From positions 22,495 to 86,494 of the forward strand of contig SFEJ01000005.1 of the NCBI GenBank assembly GCA_004558035.1: DNA of 64,000 bases, in the 5' to 3' direction. Position numbers and translations under genes: made by a program. Shown here in pieces: positions 44,942 to 52,209 of this stretch. Origin of the DNA: Opitutia bacterium. Lineage in GTDB: Bacteria > Verrucomicrobiota > Verrucomicrobiae > Opitutales > UBA953. Each line of letters starts with the position of its first letter. The stretch's first letter is position 1. The notes below the pieces were generated by a model. That model worked only from the letters and a program-made list of their open reading frames with translations, searched no databases and was not told the DNA's origin.

Positions 44942-45664
44942 ATGAACAGTTACACGTCAAATCCCTTCACCGTCGCGGCGGCGTCTCCCGCCGACCGCGC
45001 GAGTTTTTATCGCCGCACCTACGGGCTCGTGGCGGCGTCCTGCGCCGCGTTCGGGCTGATTCTCTCCGGCCTGCTCGCTTCGCCGCTCGCGGACGTGCTG
45101 ACGGTGCTGCTTTTCGGGAACGGCATGGTCGGCTGGCTTCTCGTGCTCGGGGCGCTCTGGGCGATTTCGATGTTCGCGAACCGGCTCGCCTTCGGCGGCG
45201 CGTCGCAGTCGACGCAGCTCGCGGGGCTCGGGCTCTACGTCGTCGCCGAAGCGGTGATCTTCACGCCGCTGCTGAACGTCTGCCTGGCGATCTTCGGACC
45301 GGAAATCGCGCTTTCCGAAATCGTCGCTCCCGCGGCGCTCTCGACACTGCTTCTCGCGGGCGGGCTGACGGCGACGGTCTTCATGACGCGGACGGATTTT
45401 TCGTTCCTGCACGCGGTCGTCTCGGTCGGATTCTTCGTCGCGCTCGCGGCGATTCTCGTCTTCGCGCTCGCGGGCGTCAACCCGGGCACGTGGTTCGTCG
45501 TCGCGATGGTCGGCTTCATGGCGGCGGTGATTCTTTATTACACGTGGGCGGTGAAGACGCAGTTCCGCACGGATCAGCACGTCGGCGCGGCGCTGGTGAT
45601 CTTCGCCGGCATCGCGACGCTGTTCTGGTACCTGCTCCAGCTCTTCATGCCCCGACGGGAATGA
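44942..45664 (+). CDS. Bax inhibitor-1 / YccA family membrane protein
   Basis: This encodes 240 residues from the ATG at 44942. Seven membrane segments are predicted. The N-terminal RRTYGLVAASCAAFGLIL, the FTPLLNVCLAIFGPE loop and the C-terminal VILYYTWAVKTQFRTDQHVG with an Asp pair in the later helices match BI-1/YbhL/YccA proteins, which act as calcium-leak channels or protease modulators. The function here is unknown. It stands alone between yidC and a small lipoprotein gene. Confidence 0.9.
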   Translation: MNSYTSNPFTVAAASPADRASFYRRTYGLVAASCAAFGLILSGLLASPLADVLTVLLFGNGMVGWLLVLGALWAISMFANRLAFGGASQSTQLAGLGLYVVAEAVIFTPLLNVCLAIFGPEIALSEIVAPAALSTLLLAGGLTATVFMTRTDFSFLHAVVSVGFFVALAAILVFALAGVNPGTWFVVAMVGFMAAVILYYTWAVKTQFRTDQHVGAALVIFAGIATLFWYLLQLFMPRRE

Positions 45665-45747
45665 CGAGGCGCGCGGCGCAATTTTCTTTTGACAAAAGCG
45701 GGAAAACCCGTAAAGTGGTTTCAAAATTTAACCCCTCCAGTCCAACC

Positions 45748-46017
45748 ATGATCAAGAAAATTTCTCTCATTGCATCGGCCGCCGCTCTCGCGTTCGCGGG
45801 CTGCCACGCCTACGACACCGATTACCACGGAAGCAACGTCTCCGCGGAAGCCTCCCACAACTTCCTCGGCATCGTGAAGACCAATCCGGATTCCTACCGA
45901 TATCTCGACGAAGCCTCGACGATCGTCATCAACACGGACGATCTCTGGTGCCGCCGCGACTTCAGCGGCTCGGACACCTCGCTCTTCTGGGGTCTCATCA
46001 ACATCCGCGATTATTGA
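45748..46017 (+). CDS. Small hypothetical lipoprotein
   Basis: This encodes 89 residues with a lipoprotein signal (MIKKISLIASAAALAFAGC). The mature 71 residues contain SAEASHNFLGIVKTNPDSYR and WCRRDFSGSDTSLFWGLINI. I do not recognise the family. The upstream 80 bases are AT-rich and a terminator follows directly, so it is a one-gene unit. It is likely envelope-anchored. Confidence 0.8.
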   Translation: MIKKISLIASAAALAFAGCHAYDTDYHGSNVSAEASHNFLGIVKTNPDSYRYLDEASTIVINTDDLWCRRDFSGSDTSLFWGLINIRDY

Positions 46018-46038
46018 TCAGAAATTTTTCCGTCGCCG

Positions 46039-46065
46039 AAAACCCTCGAAAGCATCGAGGGTTTT
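46039..46065 (+). terminator. Terminator of the small lipoprotein gene
   Basis: AAACCCTCGA, loop AAGCA and TCGAGGGTTT then T-rich sequence form a simple terminator without the octamer. Confidence 0.85.
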
Positions 46066-46101
46066 TGTTTGCCCGGAAAACGTTCCCGCCGAACCCGAAA
46101 A

Positions 46102-47775
46102 ATGCCGAACTCCGAAAAAGCCTCCTTCAACGTCGCGCGCTTTCTCCGCGAATCCGCCGAGCGCGTGCCCGACGTCTGCGCCGTGCGCCGCCCGGACGGC
46201 GGAGCCGAGCTCACGTTCGCGCGGCTCGACCGCGTCACGGCGGCGACGGCGGCGCTCTTCGCCGAGCGCGGCATTCGCGCGGGAACGCGCACGCTGCTCA
46301 TGGCGCGCCCGGGGCTCGACCTCATTTTGTGCGCGTTCGCGCTGTTCCGTCTCGGCGCCGTTCCCGTCGCGATCGATCCCGGCATGGGGCTGAAGAGCTT
46401 TCTGCGCTGCGTGCGCAGAACGGAGCCGCAGGCGCTCGTCGGCATTCCGCTCGCGCAGTGGGTGCGCCGCGTCTTCTTCCGCCAGTTCGCTTCGGTGAAG
46501 ACCGCCGTCACCGTCGGCACGCGCGCGTTTTCCCGCGAAGTCGAAAGGCGTTCCCGCGACGCCGCGCTCCCGACCGAAATCGCGCGCGCGGACGCCGAAC
46601 AGCTCGCCGCGATTCTCTTCACCAGCGGCTCCACGGGCGCGCCGAAGGGCGTGTGCTACACGCACGGCATGTTCGACGCGCAGCGCGAGATCGTGCGCGA
46701 CTTCTACGGCATCGCGCCGGGCGAAATCGACCTGCCCCTGCTGGCGATCTTCGCGCTCTTCAATCCCGCGCTGGGCATGACGACCGTCACGCCCCCGATG
46801 AACGCCGCCAAGCCCGCCGCGCTCGACCCGGAAAAAATCGTCCGCGCCGTGCGCGAAAACGGCGTCACCAATTCCTTCGGATCGCCGATTCTCTGGCGCA
46901 AAATCGCCGAACACTGCGCCGCGCGCGGCGAGACGCTGCCGAGCGTGCGCCGCGTGCTCTGCGCGGGAACGGCAGTGCCGCCCGACGTCATGGCGCTGCT
47001 GAAAAAAGTGCTCCCGAACGCCGAAATCCATTCGCCCTACGGCGCCACGGAAAACCTGCCCGTCTCCGACGTCACGGCGGACGACGTGCTCGCCCGCACG
47101 GGCGCGCTCACCGAGCACGGCCGCGGCACCTGCACGGGAACGCCGCTCCCGTGCAACCGCGTGCGCATCGTCCCGATACGCGACGGCGCGATCGCGGGCT
47201 TCGACGAGATTTCCCCGCTCCAGAAAAACGTTCCCGGCGAAATCTGCGTCTGCGGCCCGACGACCACGCGCGAATATTTCAACGACCCCGAGGCGACCCG
47301 CGCCGCGAAGATCCTCGACCGCGCCGACGGCTCCGTCTGGCACCGCATGGGCGACGTCGGCTACCTCGACGACGCCGGGCGGCTCTGGTTTCTCGGCCGC
47401 AAGGCGGAACGCGTCGAAACCGCCGCGGGAACGCTCTTCACCGAGGCGGTCGAGCCGATCTTCAACACGCATCCGGACGTCTTCCGCTGCGCGCTCGTCG
47501 GGCTGGGCGAACGCGGGAACGCGCTCCCGGCGATCGTCGTCGAGCCCCGCGCGGGAACGCCGAAAGCGCGCCTCGACGCGCTCCCCGCCGAACTGCTCGC
47601 GCTCGCCGCGCGGCACGAGGCGACCCGCGCCGTGCGCCGCGTCTTCGTCCACCCGAAAAAATTCCCCGTGGACGTCCGCCACAACGCAAAGATTCACCGC
47701 CTCACGCTGAAGAAATTCTACGAAAAGCGCCTCCCGCCGGGAACCTTCTCCGCGCCCGGAAAATCCGCTGCGTGA
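46102..47775 (+). CDS. OleC-like acyl-AMP ligase
   Basis: This encodes 557 residues from the ATG at 46102; the earlier in-frame start is a TTG. The adenylation P-loop is LFTSGSTGAPKGVCYTHGMF near residue 170, then GATENLPVSDV, the GDVGYLDDAGRLWFLGRK hinge and the catalytic Lys in KIHRLTLKKFY. Phrases such as VCYTHGMFDAQREIVRDFYG and VTNSFGSPILWRKIAEH are typical of OleC, which makes beta-lactones from beta-hydroxy acids in long-chain olefin synthesis. OleA, OleB and OleD are absent nearby. The gene has 11 octamer copies in and around it. The family is clear; OleC function is probable. Confidence 0.82.
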   Translation: MPNSEKASFNVARFLRESAERVPDVCAVRRPDGGAELTFARLDRVTAATAALFAERGIRAGTRTLLMARPGLDLILCAFALFRLGAVPVAIDPGMGLKSFLRCVRRTEPQALVGIPLAQWVRRVFFRQFASVKTAVTVGTRAFSREVERRSRDAALPTEIARADAEQLAAILFTSGSTGAPKGVCYTHGMFDAQREIVRDFYGIAPGEIDLPLLAIFALFNPALGMTTVTPPMNAAKPAALDPEKIVRAVRENGVTNSFGSPILWRKIAEHCAARGETLPSVRRVLCAGTAVPPDVMALLKKVLPNAEIHSPYGATENLPVSDVTADDVLARTGALTEHGRGTCTGTPLPCNRVRIVPIRDGAIAGFDEISPLQKNVPGEICVCGPTTTREYFNDPEATRAAKILDRADGSVWHRMGDVGYLDDAGRLWFLGRKAERVETAAGTLFTEAVEPIFNTHPDVFRCALVGLGERGNALPAIVVEPRAGTPKARLDALPAELLALAARHEATRAVRRVFVHPKKFPVDVRHNAKIHRLTLKKFYEKRLPPGTFSAPGKSAA

Positions 47776-47832
47776 GCGCGTTCCCGCGTTGCCAGACACC
47801 TCCCGAAATGATTTTTTGAAAGAACTGCAAAA

Positions 47833-48915
47833 ATGAATACCATCAAAACCGACGACACCCGCATCCAGCGACGAAAGCCGCTGCTGACGCCCGCCCTGCT
47901 CATCGACGAAATCTGTCCGAGCGCCGCCGCCGTCAAAACCGTCGAATCCGCGCGCGCGCAGATCGGCGACATCCTCAACGGCAAGGACGACCGCCTGCTC
48001 TGCATCACCGGACCGTGCTCGATCCACGACATCGCCGCCGCCAAGGAATACGCGGGACGCCTCAAAAAGCTCGCCGAAAAACACGCGCGCGAGCTCTTCG
48101 TCGTCATGCGCACCTATTTCGAGAAGCCGCGCACCGTCGTCGGCTGGAAGGGGCTCATCAACGACCCGTTCATCGACGGCACGTTCCGCATCAACGAAGG
48201 GCTGCGCATCGCGCGCCGCCTGCTCTGCGACCTCGCGGAAGCCGGCGTTCCCGCGGCGACGGAATTCCTCGACCCGATCACGCCGCAGTTTCTCGCCGAC
48301 CTCGTCTCCTACGGCGCCATCGGCGCGCGCACGACGGAATCGCAGATTCACCGCGAACTCGCGTCGGGGCTTTCCATGCCCATCGGCTTCAAGAACGGCA
48401 CCGACGGCACGATTCAGGTCGCCATCGACGCCGTGCGCGCCGCGCATCATTCGCACTGGTTCCCGTCCGTCACGAAGGACGGCGTCGTCGCGATCTTCGA
48501 GACTCAGGGCAACAAGGACTCGCACATCATCCTGCGCGGCGGCTCGCGCACGGGCCCGAACTACGCGCCCGAATTCATCTCCGAATGCGTCGAAAAGCTC
48601 ACGAAGGTGAAGCTGCCCGCGTGCGTCGTCGTGGACTGCTCGCACGGGAACAGCAGAAAGGACTACTCGCGCCAGCCGCTCGTCGCCGCGGAACTCGGCG
48701 AACAGATCGCCGCGGGAACGCGCGCGATCGCCGGCGTGATGATCGAGAGCAATCTCGTCGAAGGCCGCCAGGACTACGACTGCAACAGCAAGGGCTCCTG
48801 CGTTTACGGGCAGAGCATCACCGACGCCTGTATCGATTTCGAAGCGACGGAGAAAGTTTGCGAAAACCTCGCCGCCGCCGTCCGCGCCCGCCGCGAAAAA
48901 CTCGCGCGCGGCTGA
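47833..48915 (+). CDS. aroF: DAHP synthase, class I (AroF/G/H type)
   Basis: This encodes 360 residues. The enzyme condenses phosphoenolpyruvate and erythrose 4-phosphate, the first step of aromatic amino acid synthesis. It shows LLCITGPCSIHDIAAAKEYA, the GWKGLINDPFIDGTFRIN segment, GARTTESQIHRELASGLSMP and the metal region VDCSHGNSRKDY, ending with the conserved SITDACIDFEAT. Length fits the AroAI-alpha class, which is feedback-regulated. Which amino acid regulates it cannot be told. An octamer terminator follows. Confidence 0.95.
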   Translation: MNTIKTDDTRIQRRKPLLTPALLIDEICPSAAAVKTVESARAQIGDILNGKDDRLLCITGPCSIHDIAAAKEYAGRLKKLAEKHARELFVVMRTYFEKPRTVVGWKGLINDPFIDGTFRINEGLRIARRLLCDLAEAGVPAATEFLDPITPQFLADLVSYGAIGARTTESQIHRELASGLSMPIGFKNGTDGTIQVAIDAVRAAHHSHWFPSVTKDGVVAIFETQGNKDSHIILRGGSRTGPNYAPEFISECVEKLTKVKLPACVVVDCSHGNSRKDYSRQPLVAAELGEQIAAGTRAIAGVMIESNLVEGRQDYDCNSKGSCVYGQSITDACIDFEATEKVCENLAAAVRARREKLARG

Positions 48916-48939
48916 GAGACAGCGTTCCCGCGCGACGCG

Positions 48940-48977
48940 AAAAAAGCGTTCCCGAAATTTCTCGGGAACGCTTTTTT
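48940..48977. terminator. Octamer terminator between convergent genes
   Basis: AAAAAAGCGTTCCCGA and TCGGGAACGCTTTTTT form a hairpin with A and T runs at opposite ends. It serves both the DAHP synthase gene and the convergent Cys-rich gene. Confidence 0.9.
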
Positions 48978-49018
48978 CGTGCGGGACGAGCTCGGTCGTC
49001 CGCTCCTCCGTCTGCCGT

Positions 49019-49591
49019 TTACTCGGCGACGGCTTCTTCGACCGGCGGCGGCGGGAGCGCTTCGCCTTCGGCGGGGCCTTTGCCCTTCGGGCCGCGCATG
49101 CCCTTGCCCGGACGTTCGCCGCGGGGCGCGTGGGGACCGCGCGCTTCCTTGCCCGGCTTGTCGCCGCAGGAATCGCACTTTTCGGAACGCGGCGCGGCGG
49201 GGCGACGGAAGCCCTGGCGTTCGCCGCGCGGAGCGCCGCGGAATTCAGGCTTCGGGAGCTTGGAGAGCGCTTCGGCGCGCTGTTCCGGCGTCATGGCGCG
49301 GACGGCGGCGATTTCGTCGGCGAGCTTGGCGAGCGCCTCGTCGTCAAGCGAAAGCAGCATGTGCTTCACGTGGAAGCGCGGACGCGCCTGCGGCCCCTTG
49401 GCGCACGTCGAATCCTTGTCGCAGGATTTTTTGTCGCATTTGTCGTGCTTCGCGCACTTGCCTTCCTTGGCGCAGCGCTGCGTCGGGCAGCATTTCGCCT
49501 TTTCGGGAGCGGCGTTTTCGGCGGGAGCTTCGGCGAACGCGAAAAGGGACGCGGACGCGAGAGCGAGGACGGCGATGAGTTTGTTCTTCAT
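49019..49591 (-). CDS. Cysteine-rich exported hypothetical protein
   Basis: This encodes 190 residues with a Sec signal (MKNKLIAVLALASASLFAFA). Directly after it comes a compact Cys/Lys-rich stretch, AKCCPTQRCAKEGKCAKH continuing to DKCDKKSCDKDSTC, with seven cysteines in about 30 residues. A short helical middle (LLSLDDEALAKLADEIAAVR, MTPEQRAEAL) resembles Spy-like LTxEQ helices. Then come CDSCG and a Gly/Arg/Pro/Lys-rich tail. The cysteine block could be a metal-binding or disulfide region. I do not recognise the family. Confidence 0.72.
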   Translation of the reverse strand: MKNKLIAVLALASASLFAFAEAPAENAAPEKAKCCPTQRCAKEGKCAKHDKCDKKSCDKDSTCAKGPQARPRFHVKHMLLSLDDEALAKLADEIAAVRAMTPEQRAEALSKLPKPEFRGAPRGERQGFRRPAAPRSEKCDSCGDKPGKEARGPHAPRGERPGKGMRGPKGKGPAEGEALPPPPVEEAVAE

Positions 49592-49796
49592 GATGTCTTT
49601 TCTGTTTGGATTTGTAATTGGTTTTTGTTGACGAACGGCCCCGATGAAATTCGTTTCCGTTTGTGCTCTTAAACCGCTCCCGCCGAAAAAAGTTTCGCGT
49701 CCGCGAAAAAAATTCTTCGCCGTCGTTTTCGCGGGGGCGACGTGCGCGGCATTCGCGGCTTGCGCCGGCGTTCCCGCGGTCGTTTACTTGCGTGCA

Positions 49797-50729
49797 ATGC
49801 TTGAGACTCTGCAACAGACGCACGCGCTTTTCCCGCACTTCTTCACGGGCGCGTTCTTCGTGCTGGGCGCGGTCATCGGGAGTTTTCTGAACGTCTGCAT
49901 CCTGCGCGTTCCGCGCGGCGAGAGCGTCGTCTTCCCCGGCTCGCACTGCGCGTGCGGCGCGCCGATTCCGCTGCGGCACAACATTCCGATTCTCTCGTGG
50001 TTCATTCTGCGCGGCCGCGCGGCGTGCTGCGGGCGGCGCTTCGGTTTCCGCTACGCGGCGGTGGAGGCGCTCACGGGAACGCTTTTCGCGTGCGCGTGGC
50101 AGTTTTTCCCGTGGCAGGACGCCGTCGCGCTGATGCTCTTCTGCGCGTTCGCCGTCGTGCTCGCCTTCATCGACTGGGACACGATGTGCCTGCCCGATTC
50201 CGTGAACGCGCCGTTCGTCGTCGCGGGGCTGCTGTGCTCGTTCGCGCTGCCGGAAATCCACGGCGCCGCGCCCGCCGCGGACGCCGCGCGCTGGCTCGTC
50301 GGCTTCCGCGAAGGCTTCGTTCCCGCGGTCGTCGGGCTGACGGTCGGGAGCGCGCTCGCCTACTGGGTGCGCTACTTCGCGTCGGTGATCGCGCGGCGCG
50401 AGGCGATGGGCGAAGGCGACGTGATTCTGCTCGGCGGCGTCGGGGCGTTTTTCGGCTGGCGCGGCGCGGTGTTCGCGTTTTTCGCGTCGTCGTTTCTGGG
50501 AATCGCAGCGGCGCTGCTCGCGCGGATTTTCGGAAAGCGCGTTCCCGCGGCGGCGCGCCCGGCGGAAGCGTCGCGGCTCGCGCTGGAAGGCGACGAGGAC
50601 GCGGCGCGGGAATTCGCCGCCGGAACCGAATCGTCCGCGTTCCCGCTCGGTCCGTGGCTGCTGCTCGGCGCGCTGATCTACCGCGTCTGCGGCGAAGCGC
50701 TCCTCGCGCGCCTCTTCCCGTTCACGTGA
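49797..50729 (+). CDS. Type IV prepilin peptidase (PilD/A24 family)
   Basis: This encodes 310 residues from the ATG at 49797, where the canonical start (FFVLGAVIGSFLNVCILRVP) is close; the frame is open from an ATG at 49644, which would add 51 residues including another hydrophobic stretch. The two catalytic aspartates are in AFIDWDTMCLPDSV and MGEGDVILLGGVGAFFGW. A zinc-type loop with HCACG and CCGRR follows the first helix. It cleaves and methylates prepilins or pseudopilins at the inner membrane, so type IV pili or a type II system should exist elsewhere. That is also the machinery most often used for DNA uptake. Confidence 0.9.
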   Translation: MLETLQQTHALFPHFFTGAFFVLGAVIGSFLNVCILRVPRGESVVFPGSHCACGAPIPLRHNIPILSWFILRGRAACCGRRFGFRYAAVEALTGTLFACAWQFFPWQDAVALMLFCAFAVVLAFIDWDTMCLPDSVNAPFVVAGLLCSFALPEIHGAAPAADAARWLVGFREGFVPAVVGLTVGSALAYWVRYFASVIARREAMGEGDVILLGGVGAFFGWRGAVFAFFASSFLGIAAALLARIFGKRVPAAARPAEASRLALEGDEDAAREFAAGTESSAFPLGPWLLLGALIYRVCGEALLARLFPFT

Positions 50730-50803
50730 AGGCGGAGACGCCCGCGCCTTCCGCGGCGTTTTGCTTGTTGAAAAGCGGGAGCGCGGAAATTTAAGATGGC
50801 GGC

Positions 50804-51361
50804 ATGGAAACAATCATTCGTGGAGCGGGCTGGTTTCTGCTGCCGCTCGGTTTTTGCTCGCTGTTCGCCGCGTTCATCGTCGCGGAAAGGCTGCTCGCGC
50901 TGCGGGCGTCGCGCGTGCTTCCCGCGGAGGCGCTGGAGCTGATTCTCGCGGGCGATTTCGCCGCGATCGCCAAGGCGTTCCCGCGGAGCGCGGCGGGCAA
51001 GATCGTCGCCTTCGCCCTGCGCGAAAATCCCGACCGCGAGGCGCTCGCGGCATACGCGCGGCTCGAATGCTCCCGCATGGAGCGCGGGCTTTTCGTGCTC
51101 GACTCCGTCGTCGCAATCGCGCCGCTCATCGGGCTTTTCGGCACGGTTTACGGGCTGTTCACGCTGTTCCCGGAAACGGGCGGACTGCCGGACCAGGCGT
51201 CGCTGACGCGCGGCGTCGGCCTCGCGCTCACGACGACGATGCTCGGGCTCTTCATCGCGATGCCCGCGCTGTTCGCCGACAACTGGATTTCGCGGAAGAT
51301 CGACGTGCTCGCCTCGCGCCTCGCGCTGCTGGTCGAGCGCCTCGACGCGCGGGAACGCTGA
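50804..51361 (+). CDS. exbB: MotA/TolQ/ExbB proton channel family protein
   Basis: This encodes 185 residues with three membrane segments. The signature is DSVVAIAPLIGLFGTVYGLF followed by LTRGVGLALTTTMLGLFIAM. With ExbD it uses the proton gradient to energise an outer-membrane process. It starts a compact operon with the ExbD gene 13 bases downstream. No TonB is present in the window. Confidence 0.92.
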   Translation: METIIRGAGWFLLPLGFCSLFAAFIVAERLLALRASRVLPAEALELILAGDFAAIAKAFPRSAAGKIVAFALRENPDREALAAYARLECSRMERGLFVLDSVVAIAPLIGLFGTVYGLFTLFPETGGLPDQASLTRGVGLALTTTMLGLFIAMPALFADNWISRKIDVLASRLALLVERLDARER

Positions 51362-51374
51362 AACCTGCTCCGCC

Positions 51375-51785
51375 ATGGCAGAAGTCTTCTACGCGCGCCG
51401 CCGCCGCATCTCCGGCATCAACATCGTCCCGCTCATCGACGTGATGACGGTGCTGATCTTCTTTTTTCTGATGAGCATGAAGTTCGACGACGTCGCGCAG
51501 CTCGGCATCACGCCGCCGAGCGCGGATTCCGCCGCGAAGGGGCGGACGGAGACGCGCCTCGTCGCCGCCGTGACGGGCTCGGGAGAGTTCTTCATCAACT
51601 CGGAGCCCGTTCCCGCCGGGGAATTCGCGGACGCGCTCGCGGCGCGCGCGAAGCGCCTCGGCGTCGCTTCGCTCGTGCTCGTCGCCGACGAGGACGCCGC
51701 GACGAAATACACCGTCTTCGTCGTCGATCAGGCGCAGAAGCACGGCCTGCAGGTTCAATTGCTGACAAGGAATCCCGATGAATAA
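51375..51785 (+). CDS. exbD: ExbD/TolR family protein
   Basis: This encodes 136 residues: a short basic cytoplasmic start, one membrane helix with the essential Asp22 in INIVPLIDVMTVLIFFFLMS, and a periplasmic domain (RLVAAVTGSGEFFINSEPVP, LVLVADEDAATKYTVFVVDQ). It partners ExbB in the proton-driven motor. Its stop overlaps the next start by eight bases. Confidence 0.92.
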   Translation: MAEVFYARRRRISGINIVPLIDVMTVLIFFFLMSMKFDDVAQLGITPPSADSAAKGRTETRLVAAVTGSGEFFINSEPVPAGEFADALAARAKRLGVASLVLVADEDAATKYTVFVVDQAQKHGLQVQLLTRNPDE

Positions 51786-52197
51786 AAAAATCCTCACCTC
51801 CTTTTTCGCGCTGCTCGCCGCGGCGCTCTTCCCCGCGTGCGCCGAGCGCCGCGCCGACGTCTGGACGGACAGCCCCGCGCGGATTTCCGCCGCCGACCGC
51901 GAAACGCGCGCGCGCCGACGCGCCCACCTGCGCGAAGTGCTCAACCGCGTCGTGCTCGTGCGCATGAACGCGAAGGGCGACATCTGCATCGGCGAGGACG
52001 ATTCCGAGCTGCTCTCGCCCTTCGAATTCTCCGCGCAGATCGCCGCGATCGGCAAGGCCTCGCCCGGAAAGCCCGTGCTGTTCTTCTACGACGAAGACGC
52101 CGCGACCGCGCGCCCCGACGTGCGCGCCTTCATCATCCGCGAGTGCGGCCGCGCCAAGCTCGGACGCATCTACACGGAAGTTCCCGACAAGCTCTGA
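51778..52197 (+). CDS. Lipoprotein with ExbD-like periplasmic domain
   Basis: This encodes 139 residues. The signal MNKKILTSFFALLAAALFPA is followed by the lipobox Cys (FPAC), so the protein is probably a lipoprotein. The mature part (VVLVRMNAKGDICIGEDDSE, PVLFFYDEDAATARPDVRA, FIIRECGRAKLGRIYTEV) looks like a second ExbD/TolR periplasmic domain without the membrane helix. It overlaps exbD by eight bases and lies 12 bases ahead of the AsmA-like gene. A coupling role between motor and AsmA-like protein is inference. Confidence 0.72.
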   Translation: MNKKILTSFFALLAAALFPACAERRADVWTDSPARISAADRETRARRRAHLREVLNRVVLVRMNAKGDICIGEDDSELLSPFEFSAQIAAIGKASPGKPVLFFYDEDAATARPDVRAFIIRECGRAKLGRIYTEVPDKL

Positions 52198-52209
52198 CCG
52201 CGTTTCCGC

